Shown here in pieces: positions 1 through 12,268 of a stretch of 64,000 bases of DNA (its first letter is position 1; the number at the start of each line of letters is the position of its first letter). The stretch lies in the NCBI GenBank assembly GCA_963921425.1, contig OY992839.1, forward strand, positions 14,363,409 to 14,427,408, written 5' to 3'. This stretch comes from Dryas octopetala (lineage: Eukaryota; Streptophyta; Magnoliopsida; Rosales; Rosaceae). A model generated the notes under the pieces. The model ran no database searches. It was not told the origin of the DNA and saw only the letters and a list, made by a program, of their open reading frames with translations. The position numbers and the translations under genes are program-made.

Positions 1-366
1 CAGACACATTTGAAAGTACAATGTTTCTTGTTTATGCAATCATCTTCCTGTTTAAGCACTGAAATATAGATTGTGATGGCTATTAAAAAAACATCTGTCT
101 CAGATCCATCAGCCCTAAGGTAGCAAATCTTATTTCAGCCAAGTTTTCCAACTATGCCATACCAGCATGTTTACAACAACCTTAGTCAGGCACCTACTAT
201 GAGCTGGAGTTAAATTTATTTTGGCATTATACTACACATCTGTTGGTCGATAGCAACAACCAATGCAAACACTAGTTTGACCATTTCCAAAGGGGGGGTA
301 AAGAAATAACTACAGCTGAGATAAAACAAGAGAGAGAGAGAGAGAGAGTTATTGTTGATGGCCAAC

Positions 367-2394
367 CTGAGATAAGGTATAAGCATAATCATTAATTTGT
401 GGTAGGTCAAGCACAGCCTCATCAACAATCTGCTTCATGAACTCCTCTATGTCATTTGATGCAGTAAATGCAGAATGGACTTCACCATTGGTTTTCACAT
501 TATCATTGAAAGTAACCTCTTCAACTTGCTTCACTGGGATTTCCCTATCAGCAGAGCTATTGATTACTGGGCATTCATCATCAGCCCAGTCTTCTTCTCT
601 AAATGGCGCCCCATATTGCTCACCATTTTTAGGACCAGGTCCACTTTTTTTGTAAACCTTGTAAAGAGCATAATATTCCTAAAACAAAGGGGGAAGAAAA
701 AAGAAATACTTTAGTATACAAAAGGTATAGATGAGCATATTGAAAAACACACCGCTCAAGTAAATACCTGTACATTCCTTATTAAAAAGAAAAAAAAAAA
801 TACCTGTACATTCTGGCATCTCTTGAGCTCCTCCTCATCCAAGGTATACTCGTGCATCACCCAATCAGTGCGCTCCCCACTAGGTGCACGGCCTTTATAG
901 TAAACTAAGGTCTTCTTCACTCCAACTGACCGTGAAAAACAGGTAATGCTACGATCTTTTCCTGTAGCCTTCCAATAACCATGTCTGGTTGCCCTGTTTG
1001 ATCTTGCACCATTAGGGTACTTCCGATCTCTAGGGCTGAAGAAGAACCAAAGCCTGTCACCAGTTTTCAATAAAGACAATCCTGCATATCATCATCACTT
1101 TCAATAGTTAGGAACCAAAAATTCAATTGACAAAACTTTGAACTTATTCAGTACATACAACCAAGATTTAACAGATGGATGAAAAATAATGAAAATCTCA
1201 ATATTTCAAAACCCATTCCATCCAAAACAAATCTAATTAGCAGACAAATAATGTTGAAAGTAAACAAAAATCTAAAATGAAGCAATTAAACAAAATTGCA
1301 TGCTATGCTGAAATGAGGCTAACAATTGTATATGTAAAAACAAAATTATAAAATTATCTTCAACAATCTATCCAATAAATCCATTTAATTGGTGAACACA
1401 AACAAAAATTTACATTCAATTAATTTAAACCAAACACACACACACACAGACGCTAGTACTTTAACAAAAAAGCATACCATTTACTAATATTATACATTAC
1501 AACACCAAAACTACTGATATTAAACTATAGTTCAATTGACCATATACCAAACATCACCATAGGATGCTGCAAAATCTGAGAAGTATGTGCCCAAACAAAT
1601 CTGAAACAGATAAAATCCCAGTTAACCGAAAACCATTGAACATAACCAAGTATACAAGTCCCACCATTTTAAACAACCATATGAATCTGAACAGACGCAA
1701 ATTCCAGCCAGCCAAACAAATACTTCAAATCAACTCCAAAACCAATCAGCCAATAGAAACAAAATCAAAACCATAACAATTGAAAAACCCCAAATCTGAA
1801 CTTAAAATTAGGGTTTAGCGATTAATTCCAACCATTGGAATTTGATCCAACAATTGGTGATCATACAGTAAACATGCGGTCAACACTCGCGGCCAATCAT
1901 CCAAACAAAACTTTGACTTACACAAATCCGATTAAACCTCAACACCAAAACAACCCCTCGTACCCACATACCCAAACGATCAAAACAAACACACCCAGAA
2001 TCGAATATCGCATAAGCAAGGCTTGTGTAAAAAAAAAAACAACCGATAAACCCATACCGGGAAGTTTCTAACCCAATTAAAACCCCAAACAAAAATAAAC
2101 CCTCGTACCCATATAGCCAAACGATCAAAACAAACAAACCCAAAATCCAAAATCACATAAGCAAGGCTTGTATAGAATAAAAACCGATAAACCCATACCG
2201 GGAAGTTCCTCTGGGTCCCACTTGTAGACGTCGGTCTCGGCGATGATGTTAAGCTTGAGCCTTTTCTTGCAGATCTTCCGCTTCAGATAGTAGAGCACGA
2301 GTTCCTCGTCCGTGGGGTGGAACCGAAACCCCGGCGGCCAGAAGTTGCCGTCGCAGAAATCCATCTCCGCCGTCTCGCCCGCCGAGAGCTTCAT
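367..2394 (-). CDS. NAC transcription factor, NAC016/NAC017-like, 5' part of gene
   Basis: Three exons are visible: 2394-2199, 1081-804 and 678-367, all with GT/AG borders and consistent phase. Exon 1 encodes NAC subdomains A and B ([20 protein letters not shown]). Exon 2 encodes subdomains C and D ([41 protein letters not shown]). Exon 3 opens with [20 protein letters not shown] and is the last NAC-domain part plus the start of an acidic, variable region. These signatures match the NAC016/NAC017 clade, whose members carry a C-terminal membrane anchor and act in mitochondrial retrograde signalling after release. No such anchor is visible, because a donor site ends exon 3 at 367 and the remaining exons lie off the left edge. 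The start at 2394 (MKLSAGET) was chosen because it directly precedes the NAC domain; an in-frame upstream Met at 2445 and a Met at 2364 are alternatives. Confidence 0.9.
762..813. repeat. 16 bp direct repeat around the NAC exon 2 splice donor
   Basis: The 16 bp string at 762-777 recurs exactly at 798-813, separated by 20 nt that are mostly A. On the minus strand each copy contains CAG followed by GTATTT, so the authentic exon 2 donor (exon ends at 804) has a copy 36 bp downstream inside the intron. The arrangement looks like a short target-site duplication around a tiny A-rich insert, or a slippage duplication. Confidence 0.75.
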
Positions 2395-3001
2395 CGACTC
2401 GCCCCCCAAAAAATCAAAACCCTCTGAACAGAGAAAAAATAACAAGAAAACAAATTATGGGTTAACTTTCTTTCTGTGATTTGGATCAAAAGGCACTGAG
2501 AGAGAGAGAGAGAGAGAGATGAGAAAGTCTACATGATCACACTAGGGCTTGGATGCAGAGAGAAAGAGAGAGTTGAGTGGTGTGGAGGTAGTCTGGTCAA
2601 AGAAGCAATTGGGTGATGAATGATGGTATGTATATGAGAGTGATGAGAAGTTTCCTCGCGTTGATTTGCTGCTCGATTTTATTTTATTTATTTCTTAATT
2701 TTCATTTTTGGTAATAATTAATTAATTATTCCTATAATTTTGGGTTAATTGAAGCGTGGTGGTTAGGTAATTTGGGCGGGTTTAAGGTGTGCTGCGCTTA
2801 GCCGGTGCACTGTGTGTGACACCGTGTGATTGTGTGTGGAGTGGATATAGGGGCTGTTATTGGGATAAAGTGATTCCGATTGGTTCCACGTGTCCATCTA
2901 GATTATCCTCAATCTTTCGATTATCCTCAATCTTTCGGTTATACTATTACTAGTGCGGCTATACTTACTCACCAAATGATGATGCAAGGGGGTTTTAACA
3001 A
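2395..3001 (-). promoter_or_regulatory. NAC gene 5' leader and promoter, with GA tract and G-box
   Basis: This is the stretch between the NAC start codon and the left end of the Mutator-like element. It holds a GA microsatellite near 2500-2518, common in plant 5' leaders, and a G-box/ABRE core CACGTG at 2887-2892 in the context CCACGTGTCC, about 490 bp upstream of the ATG. G-boxes bind bZIP and bHLH factors; whether this one is used cannot be read from sequence. The transposon now forms the distal promoter. Confidence 0.5.
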
Positions 3002-3270
3002 GGACAATACTTGGGTCACTCCAAGGGATACCTACTAGTCATTCCCAATGGACGTGGACCAATAAGAGGAAGACACCTGTTTTTTTTTTAAGAAAACAAA
3101 TAACAAGATATTTTAGAAGGCACAACCCACCCAACAGAGTCGCGATCGTTCGTTCTCCTTCGCGTCTGGAGATCAGAAATCGTTATTGCGCCTTCACCAC
3201 CTCCATCTCAACGCCGGCGACTGGAGATCAGATGCCGACGACGACAACTGAAGCTCAAATTTGACGCCCA
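3002..3270 (+). repeat. Left terminal inverted repeat of the MULE
   Basis: It pairs with the reverse complement of 8185-8468. Shared blocks include TGGACGTGGACCAATAAGAG, GATCGTTCGTTCTCCTTC, GCGCCTTCACCACCTCCATC and a CGACGACGACAACTGA run near the inner border. Confidence 0.9.
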
Positions 3271-3679
3271 TCAGTACGATTCATACACCATATTTGAATG
3301 ATTTTTCAGTTTTTATTTTTCTTCTATGCTAGAAAGGGGATGATAATATCAAATAGGTTATTCTTCTCCTTTTATATAAATAATAAAGACTGATGTTGAT
3401 CTTCATTTGCCTATAAATTATTAATCTTCATTTGCCCAAAAGGTACTCACTATCACCTCTATTGCCCATACATTATTTTAAGGGTTTTTTTTCTTCCCTA
3501 ATTTGGGGGTCTATTTTTCTTCTTTTAAATTGTTTTGAACTGCTGAGCTTTTTTTTTTTTTTTTCAACTTATTCTATGCTATGATTTAGTATGACCTATG
3601 CAACTGCTTATTTTGTTGATAAAAGTAAGGATGAGAAATTGCAGCTAACTATGCTCTTGAATCTATGAAAATGCTAAAA

Positions 3680-3980
3680 GGGAATACTGCTCTTTGTGAA
3701 TCATCAATTATGGGGTCACAGAATTTTACTGCCCTTTCAAGGACTACTCTGCCATGTTGGTGGATGATGGAGACTGTTCTGTGTACAGTGCAGGGTTCCA
3801 TGGCATGTAGGAATTGAATGCATGGAGTTCTAGAAATTCAATGAGGATGAAAGAGGAAGAGAAGATATATATCATGGTGAATTGGTGATGGAGCTTGCTA
3901 AGAAGAGGTAATGAAAGAGATGCCCCAGATGCAAGTTCTATGCAGAAACGGGTTCTGGTTGCTTACACATTACAAGCAGG
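3680..3980 (+). pseudogene. Captured fragment of an RBR (RING-IBR-RING) E3 ubiquitin ligase gene
   Basis: Translated piecewise, the plus strand gives ALCESSIMGSQ, then after a 1 nt shift FYCPFKDYSAMLVDDG, then LFCVQCRVPWHVGIECMEF, KFNEDERGREDI, VMELAKKR and KRCPRCKFYAETGSGCLHIT. These are in the order and with the Cys spacing of the end of RING1 and the IBR domain of plant RBR/ARIADNE-type E3 ligases. Relative to the family there is a frameshift near 3720, a loss of roughly a dozen codons between VDDG and LFC, a stop after CMEF, and stops after AKKR. It is therefore a non-functional gene piece, lying inside the MULE and opposite to its transposase: the pattern of transduplication (Pack-MULE-like capture). 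The donor gene is not in this window. Confidence 0.8.
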
Positions 3981-4719
3981 TTACCTTGGTGCATTTGGTA
4001 GCCTTGGTTCAGACTTATGTAATTTAAGAAACAAGTCTTCTTTCTTATGTATTCTAAAGGAAAAAATCCTCTGACTTGTGTACTCTGAAATGTTTATCAT
4101 CTTATATATATATATATATATGAAGTTATTTTGGAGATTGTAATTTATTAGTCATGCAATGAATTGATGGATAAGTCCAGTTTCCAATTTATTAGTCAAT
4201 TAACTTGGTCCTTGAACATGGTCACAAGTGAATGTTGCAGCTTATAGTCCTCCACATAATCCACATAACTAGTGAAACAATGCAGAATCTTTGAGACACT
4301 CTCCCTGTACACTCTTCTCTCCAACAGAAACTATATACCAGATAATTCCAACTATCTAGACTAACAACACACATGGGGATGCTATATAAATAGCAATCAG
4401 AAGCACTAAAACTAGTAAAATTAACACACACAAAATTACAATAGCACCCTCAAATTAACACTAACACAATCAATAATATCCAAGTAGATTAACATAATTT
4501 TTTGGTGGCCAAAATTTATACCAAATTCATAGCACTAATCTGCAAAATTACACCATCACCAAAACCACTTTTCCCTCAAGATTAGCAAAATCAACACTAG
4601 CAAAATTTACACCAATGTTCAAAGCACTAATCTGCAGAATAACACCATCAACATATAACATATGAACCACTAAATAGAATCCCTTCAAAAGTACTACAAA
4701 TTTCACATTCGTTATGTGC

Positions 4720-7636
4720 TTAATTTCCCAACTCTTTGCCTCCTTTACTTTCTAAAAGATCATCAGATGCATCAAGTGCTTCCTACAAAATATCAAACTG
4801 AAAGTTAATATAACACAATTCAAACAAACAATTTTCAACATTCTTCCAATTATGAAAGTTACCTTCAGTAATTGAGTGAAAGATATATTGTCCTGCAAAT
4901 TTGTAGTGACACCAAAAGTTTGACTTGCAAGTGTTCCATTATCGACATAGGATTCTTATTAAAAATAATGAAAAAAAAAAAACATAACAAGATAAGGTAG
5001 GTTGTCAACAGTTTTCCAATTTCAATATTTAAACATAAAGAAATAACAATACCTGAAATTGAGTTAAACCCATGTTACTTTGTAAACTTGAAATTGCATC
5101 AAACGTTTGACTTGGAAAGGGTACTTGGGTTCCAGTACCAATATTTGATCCCTATTATAAGTACATGGGAAATTTTTATTGAAATTAGTATGGATCATTT
5201 TTACAACAGAAATGAAGAAATAAAACAAATAAGTATTTAAATATCCTACTTGAGTAATTACATCAAACATGGGAACTTCATATCATGTGGCTTGTTGCTT
5301 CTTTGAATTGTCACTAGGAGTATCCTGTATTATGAAAAAAAAAAATCATAATAGATATTATTAATTCAACCTATTCATTAAATTTTAAAAATAATACCTG
5401 CAATGAAAGTCACTTTCTTGTTGTAGCTTTTGTGGCTTTTCTTTTTGGTATATGTTTTCGCCTTTCAAGTGGATCTTTGAATCTACCACGTGGACGTCCG
5501 ACTGTAGCTTTTCTTTTAACTCCTCGTGGCTCTTTCGTCTTTTCAACTTGCTCACTTTCATCGAGTAAAGTTTGCATGTCTGAATGTTGATTAATACATG
5601 GATTATCCATGCATATAGTTTTCTTCATTTCTTCCAAACTTTTAAGCAAATCAATTGAACGCTCATGTGCATATGTCGTTAACTTCTCATGCTCTGGTGC
5701 AAAGGATGCAATCTCATAAAACTTACGGCACAAATGACTATACCTCTTCCCAACATATTCCTTAGGATCGTCGTTTATCTCAATTCCATGGTAATTAAAA
5801 ATGCTTCTGGCCTTTGCATCCCTTGTCCATCGGTTTAATATGTAATCCTATAGGAGCTTTTTAACATTCTTCTTATCTAACACTTTCAATGCATGAGAAC
5901 ATAAAATTCCAACAAAAGAGAACTTCATGCAGCTACAAGTGACTACTTGTTTTGAAGCATCAAATTTAACCAAATGATCTTGAGATTTAGAAGATACTTT
6001 GTACTCACAAGTCAACTCATATTTACCAACTTTATGGATACTACATTTCAGAATGCCCATAAACTGTTTTTCAAAGAGTTTAAAAATTCCTGGGATATAA
6101 ACCTCCACTGCATGTTGCAACATATCTGCATCGGTTAATAACATAGGAGTGGTGTGCATCATCTTGAAATCAGAAATTAATTCCTCGTATCGCCGATCTA
6201 CCAAAACTCTCTCATAATGTCCAAAGAAACGCAAAAGATCATAACTTGGCATCAAGTACTTTTTTAAGACATTATTCATGCTTTCACTTCGCTGTGTACT
6301 CATCATGTCTGCAGTGAAAGTGTGTCGTCCATATACTAACGCCCATTTTTTCCTTATTTCAAACAATTCTTTTAACCATTTATTCTCTTTGAGCTCATAC
6401 TTTTCAAGCATATCATTCCATACAAAGAGCCATTCATCTTTTTCTTCATAATCATACACACACACACTAAAATCATAACCAAATTGTTTTGATCCATGAA
6501 ACACATGACTCAAATTCTTGGCAGCATTTTGATAAATATGCCACACACATAGTTGATGGTGAGCTTCAGGAAAAACTTCTAATATTGCCTTAGCCATTGT
6601 AGCAGATTGGTCTGCAAGTATGGTTTTTGGCTTCTTTCCAGACGTCGCTACAAGAAAAGTCTCAAATAACCATTTGAAAGAGTCTACAGTTTTATCATAT
6701 AGTAAGGATGCACCAAATATTACAGTTTGTTTATGATGATTAACCCCAACAAAAGGAGCAAATGGTCTACTGTATTCATTTGTCCGATACGTGGTGTCAA
6801 AACAAAAAATATCTCCAAAAAGACCATAATCACGTATTGATTGTGCATCTACCCAAAATATATTTGTGATCATGTCATCCTCATCAAGCTACATTGAATA
6901 AAAGTAAGAAGAATCCTCTGCCTTTTTTTTTTTTTTTTGAAAATATTGCAAGATAGCCCCTGCATCTCCCTTTTGCATTTGCACATTCTGCTTTTTATGT
7001 ATATAATTTCGGAAATCCATGTCCAGAAAACCAAGACTCTCTCTACCCCCAACTTCTCTACTCATCAATGCCACAGTTGCTTTTAATGGTATTCCAGACT
7101 TCTCCGCATCATCAGCATGAGCTTTCTGGGTTCTAGACATACACCGATTAATCTTCAACACGTGTTTCATGGGTGTTCTAATCAAATCATGATTATGACT
7201 TGCATTAAATGAAACAATCTTAAATTTTTCTTTCTTTTGAAGTTGACAAATCATATGAGCTTCACAACCGACCCTTGAAATTGGTAATGAGTAAGATGTT
7301 TCACGCTGCTCGTTGACTCTTCGATGAACTTCTTTTGAACAACAATAAGTCGCCCTTGTCACAAAACCCATCTTGTTTTTTTTTAGTGCAATTTTTCTTC
7401 ACATCAAAACCAATTTTTCCACCATACTTCTTATAAGATTGGTATGCTCTCTCATCATAACTAAACTCATTTCCAACTGCCAATTCTTCCATTATCTCTT
7501 TGTCTACATTTAGCTCATCATATATAACCAAAGAATCATTATTTTGTGATTGATATTGATCCTCACTGAGCAAATCAACTTGGTCATCACCACTTAAAGG
7601 CTCACTACTTGATCTTGCACAATCTGTATTATCCAT
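4720..7636 (-). pseudogene. FAR1/FRS-type MULE transposase, broken
   Basis: From the ATG at 7636 the product shows a FAR1 DNA-binding region (EFSYDERAYQSYKKYGGKIGF, GCEAHMI, FNASHNHDL) and a MULE DDE transposase core (FCFDTTYRTN, ILADQSATMAKAI, CVWHI, QRSESMN). A SWIM zinc finger follows (VTCSCMKFSFVGILCSHAL), then a basic tail (KRKATVGRPRGRFKDP) and small C-terminal exons ending at 4720 (DASDDLLESKGGKEL). Breaks: a frameshift at an A9 run on the coding strand (7376-7384), a stop near 6888 where the family has Gln (SM*LDEDDM), and a stop near 5847 (KKLL*DYIL). The first and second acidic residues and the CxxH motif of the core are still present. The family also includes domesticated FHY3/FAR1 regulators, but the TIRs and decay show this is a transposon copy. 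Confidence 0.88.
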
Positions 7637-8184
7637 GATGCCATATACAACCTACAATATAAATTACAATCCATTAGGTTGTATGTCATCTATAACAAAT
7701 AGATTGTGCTGTAATATTCTAAGACTCAAAGTACTGAAGATACAATATTGCTAATTTCTCATATATAAAATACTTAACTACCTTTAAAAAAAAATTGTTT
7801 CTTTCCTGCCAATAAGTTTCATTCAAGATGTTTCCCTAAACCCTCAATCACACGCATACTTGTTTCTCCATTGCAATCTCACAAAGACCCATAGTTAATT
7901 TCAAAGAATCTCAAACGACCTCACATAGTTTCAAAATCCTATATGCTCTGTTTTAGAATATCTACCAAATTTTATAGTTTTCTGACTTCCATTTATAGCA
8001 AAGGTAAGATTGTAAATGCATTTGGTGATTTGAGAAACTTACCCTTACTCTGTGGTCGTCGTCATTCTCTGAGCATCACTTGATGGTGTTAGAATTCGAA
8101 TCGCCAAGTTTGGCTAGAGAATGGAATGGGTTTGCTAAAAAAACAAAACAAAACATCAAAGATTGAGTTGTTGGAATGTTTAAA

Positions 8185-8468
8185 TGGATGTCAAATATGA
8201 GCTTTCAGTTGTCGTCGTCGGTTTCTGATCTCCAGTCGCCGGCGACGAGATGGAGGTGGTGAAGGCGCAAGAATGGTTTCTTATCTCCAGACGTGAAGGA
8301 GAACGAACGATCGCACGACTCTGTTAGGTGGGTTGGGCCTTCTAAAATGTTTGTTATTTATTATTTGTTTTCTTAAAAAAAAAAAACAACAGGCGTCTTC
8401 CTCTTATTGGTCCACGTCCATTGGGGGTGACCAGGAGGTACCCCCTTGGAGTGACCCAAATATTGTCC
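8185..8468 (-). repeat. Right terminal inverted repeat of the MULE
   Basis: Reverse complement of the left TIR with about a dozen small differences. The transposase gene reads away from this end, so this arm would supply its promoter. Confidence 0.9.
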
Positions 8469-10423
8469 TTTTTCAACAATCTAAACTGTTTTTTTTTTTT
8501 TTTTTTTTCTATAATCACTCGTAACATATTTTTTAGACCTAGTTATATATTCGCGTATTTTAGGAGTGTCTTAAACTCATATTTTAATAGATTTTAAAAG
8601 TCCAATGAAATTTAAGTGTTCTCAATTAAGATTTTAATAGATTACATAAAAATTCAAGTGTAACACCCAAAATTTTGATAATTTTGGTTTAGAAAGTGTT
8701 ACCAAATTAATGACTTAGTTTATAACTAATGTTCACATTTTGCAACCACAAATATGGATTTGATCCTCATGTTTAAATCTATGGGAAATTGTTTTATTTT
8801 ATACACTTCATATGATTTAAATTGATTACTTATGCTTATTTTGATTTTCTATAATTGTTGATTTGTTATGCACGCATTATTTATCTTGTGGAACCAAGTG
8901 AATTGTTAAAGTGTTTTTAGTAGCATTCTCGGATCACATGCATGCTTATGCATGTTGTCACACCCCAAAATAAGGTCTGTTACTTTGAGCATGTGGCAGC
9001 GCCATATTGGTCACCAATCTTAAGATAAAACCATCTCAAAGCCAATTATTAATATAAGGTTAATTGACACTAGAATTTGAACAAAATATCAGAGTTCAAT
9101 TTTTTGCTTTTAACAAAACAAATGTATCAAGTAAAAGCTTTCTTAAGTAATGAGCTAGTGAGTTGAAAATGAATTCATGAAATGAGAAAATAGACCATTG
9201 CTTTGAAATTCATTAAGTGAAGAAAAATGACAAAAGGAAATTCATTAAACCTTTATAGTTGAAACCAGTTGTAAATTAAAAACAACAAAACAAGTAATGA
9301 GCTATTCTAATCCTTAAAAAATCAACTAACATATTTTCAACCAAAGGATAAAATAAAGGTAAAAAAATAAGAAAAAAGGATTGTACACTCATCCATGTTA
9401 GGATCCTCTTCACTCGAGTAATGTGATGTTGGTGGTGTTGGGACTTCCACACTTTGAGACTTAACATTCCTGCTGCTCCATCCTCTTTAAGAACTTGTAA
9501 GATCCACCGAGCTAACCATCTTAAATTCTAAAGGCTCCTGCACTTAATAAACTGTGTAAGGATAAACATCACCAATACAACTGATCATCTACTCAACTAA
9601 TCTAAATCATTTACATACATTTCAAAGTAGTTTTCAAATATTAAAGTAAGCTTGAGAAAACATAAAGGTTTGCCAAACTGGCTCAATCAAACACAAGAAA
9701 GATAGGATTCCCAAGAAGTAGTTTTAACAAGTTAAAACCTATCATTAAAGCCTTAACCTTAAACAATCGTTTTCTAGTTTAACTGAGACCCCAAATCATT
9801 CACATAACACATACTAAGCATAAGTATAAAAATATATACCTTTACCTCTCAGATTAACAGGGCTCTAATTCACATATCAATGTTTCTCATATTAAAGTAT
9901 ATTTCAATTTATGAGATGCAAATGCACGTCAAACTAAAGTACAATGCAGTGCGTATTTTTTCTCCATGACAAAACAAACCTGTCAAGATTCAAAAACAGT
10001 GGACATGACAAAGCAAATCTTCCCCTCACCAGTACCCCAACCTTTTTTATGTAGACCCAATCCCCTCCCCCAAATATTCTTCTTCTTGCTCTTGTTCAAT
10101 TTCAATATGAAACCACACAATGTAAACCCAATTTCAATTTCTCTCTCTACAAAGTTAGAGTTATTATATTTTGATTATTATTTATTGTTTTTGTTAGGTC
10201 GCACTTAGGTGCGGCAGTTGTGGTTTGATGGGTCGCCGCCAGAAAGATGAGGTGAGAAGGGCTGCCAAAGAAATGGGAAAGGGAGGAGATCGCATACCTA
10301 GTTGTGGTTAATGGATTTTTTATTTTTTTAGTTTTTTCTTTAATTGTATTTAAAGGTAAACTAAAAAAATATTATTATTTTATTCCACATCATAATTAAA
10401 TGTCATGTCATTTAATGAGTGTA
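8469..10423. other. Gene-free AT-rich stretch
   Basis: No coding sequence is recognised. Phrases near 8657 (TGTAACACCCAAAATTTTG) and 8955 (GTCACACCCCAAAATAAGG) resemble openings seen in plant retroelement remnants, but no paired LTR, primer-binding site or polymerase reading frame was found. Around 9960-10330 there is a mildly GC-richer patch without a convincing gene. Confidence 0.4.
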
Positions 10424-11079
10424 CATTAGTTTATCTTCTAAGATCTAAAGGCCCAAAAATATTGTTAAAATCTTTATTAAACTATTTGTCTCATTATCCA
10501 TTCCCTTACATAATAGTTAATGGACCCAGCCTAATTTGAGTGGCCCTATACTATTCCTAGTGTTAAATTACTATCAAGGTTAATTCCAGCAGTGGTCTTT
10601 CAACTATTCCATGAGTGACACTTTGGTCTTTCAACTATTTTTTTAATTTCTAGGGTCCTTGAACTTCTTCACGAGTGACACTTTAGTTTATTTCGTTACA
10701 ACCGTCAAATATTTCGGCAATATATAAGGTTTTTTTTTTTTCAACAGTACCACCCTTAACTATTCTATGTAACGCTTAGGTCATTTAATTAATTTTTTTA
10801 ATTGCTAGGGTCCTCAAACTTTTCCATTTGTCTCATTTTGGTTAATTCATGTCACTTTTGTTAATACTTCGTGTAAATTGCTAACATGACAATTGTGAGT
10901 CCCACAAACAAATGCTTAAATGGATAAAATCATAATACAAAAAATATTAAAACTTAAAAAAATAATATTAAAACACAATAAAATAACACAACCACCCTAT
11001 CTCCCTCCCACCAACCAACCACCCACCCACCCACCCAGCCATTCCTCCGCCTGCTCTACCACTAGCAGACCCTCTCTCC
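10424..11079 (+). repeat. Tandem duplication, copy 1 (about 656 bp)
   Basis: This segment recurs at 11096-11746 with a period of 672 bp and only a handful of differences, mainly poly-T length, one substitution and the number of CCCA units. It contains the left terminal arm of the element starting near 10576. The near-identity points to a recent duplication. The short reading frame MDKIIIQKILKLKK present in both copies is not considered a gene. Confidence 0.92.
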
Positions 11080-11095
11080 ACTACCACTGCTCTAC

Positions 11096-11746
11096 CATTA
11101 GTTTATCTTCTAAGATCTAAAGGCCCAAAAATATTGTTAAAATCTTTATTAAACTATTTGTCTCATTATCCATTCCCTTACATAATAGTTAATGGACCCA
11201 GCCTAATTTGAGTGGCCCTATACTATTCCTAGTGTTAAATTACTATCAAGGTTAATTCCAGCAGTGGTCTTTCAACTATTCCATGAGTGACACTTTGGTC
11301 TTTCAACTATTTTTTTAATTTCTAGGGTCCTTGAACTTCTTCACGAGTGACACTTTAGTCTATTTCGTTACAACCGTCAAATATTTCGGCAATATATAAG
11401 ATTTTTTTTTTTCAACAGTACCACCCTTAACTATTCTATGTAACGCTTAGGTCATTTAATTAATTTTTTTAATTGCTAGGGTCCTCAAACTTTTCCATTT
11501 GTCTCATTTTGGTTAATTCATGTCACTTTTGTTAATACTTCGTGTAAATTGCTAACATGACAATTGTGAGTCCCACAAACAAATGCTTAAATGGATAAAA
11601 TCATAATACAAAAAATATTAAAACTTAAAAAAATAATATTAAAACACAATAAAATAACACAACCACCCTATCTCCCTCCCACCAACCACCCACCCACCCA
11701 CCCAGCCATTCCTCCGCCTGCTCTACCACTAGCAGACCCTCTCTCC
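11096..11746 (+). repeat. Tandem duplication, copy 2 (about 651 bp)
   Basis: Second copy of 10424-11079. A 16 bp spacer separates the copies. After the end of this copy the sequence runs into a CCCT/TATC simple repeat (about 11747-11790) not present after copy 1. Confidence 0.92.
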
Positions 11747-11904
11747 TTCCCTCCCTCCCTCCCTCCCTCCCTCCCTATCTATCTATCTCTCCTTCCCCTC
11801 TCCCGATTATATCGCTCTAAGTTTCATAAGTTGGTTTTTGTGTTCATTCTTTTGTTATATCATTAAATTTTAATATTCCTTTTTAAAGTTTTAAATTTTT
11901 TTAA

Positions 11905-12268
11905 GGTTAAGTAAAAAAATTGTTCATGAAATTTACAGTGAATCTCAATTTGGTCTACTAACTATAAAAAGTGTCAATTTGGTTCACGAACTTTTCAAGT
12001 TATACCAAAGCAGTACAAACGTTAACTTTCATCGAAAAATTTAACCAAAACTGGTCATGTGCACAACAAGTGACCATATTTTCAGGGGCATTTCAGTCCA
12101 TTCATCATATTTTCATGTGACCAATTCTGTTAATTTTTCGATGGAAGTTAACGTTCGTACTGTTTTGGTACAACTTGAAAAGTTTGTGGACCAAATTGAC
12201 ATTTTTTATAGTTATTGGACCAAATTGAGAATCAATGTAAAGTTCGTGGACAATTTTTGTATTTAACC
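11905..12268. mobile_element. Foldback element, 364 bp, GGTTAA...TTAACC ends
   Basis: The two halves are imperfect reverse complements: AATCTCAATTTGGTCTAC and GTGTCAATTTGGTTCACG on the left match CAAATTGACA and CAAATTGAGAATCAATG on the right. The centre is near ATTTTCAGGGGCATTTCAG. The same family occurs at about 55372-55817. It lies inside the larger TIR element. No coding capacity. Confidence 0.8.

Larger units (their letters stand above)
3002..8468. mobile_element. Mutator-like element (MULE), 5.5 kb, long TIRs
   Basis: Terminal inverted repeats begin with GGACAATA at 3002 and end with TATTGTCC at 8468. They remain alignable for about 270-280 bp with small indels. Flanks show an imperfect direct repeat of about 10 bp (TTTTAACAA on the left, TTTTTCAACAA on the right), consistent with the 8-11 bp target duplications of MULEs but no longer exact. 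The interior holds a decayed FAR1/MULE transposase gene on the minus strand (7636-4720) and a fragment of a host RBR E3 ligase gene on the plus strand (3680-3980). Transposase stops and a frameshift argue the copy is not autonomous. It lies about 600 bp upstream of the NAC start codon. Confidence 0.9.

Noticed and set aside
2125..2445. NAC protein starting at the upstream Met (2445) and reading on through 2198
   Set aside because: The tail after ELPG is intron read-through; a donor at 2198 and acceptor at 1082 give the conserved LSLLKTGDR continuation. The extra N-terminal residues are not typical for the clade.
4222..4431. Small frames left of the transposase tail
   Set aside because: No homology and no splice context; intergenic part of the MULE.
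8657..9040. LTR retrotransposon end
   Set aside because: A TGTAACACCC-type opening is visible but no second LTR, primer-binding site or polypurine tract was found.
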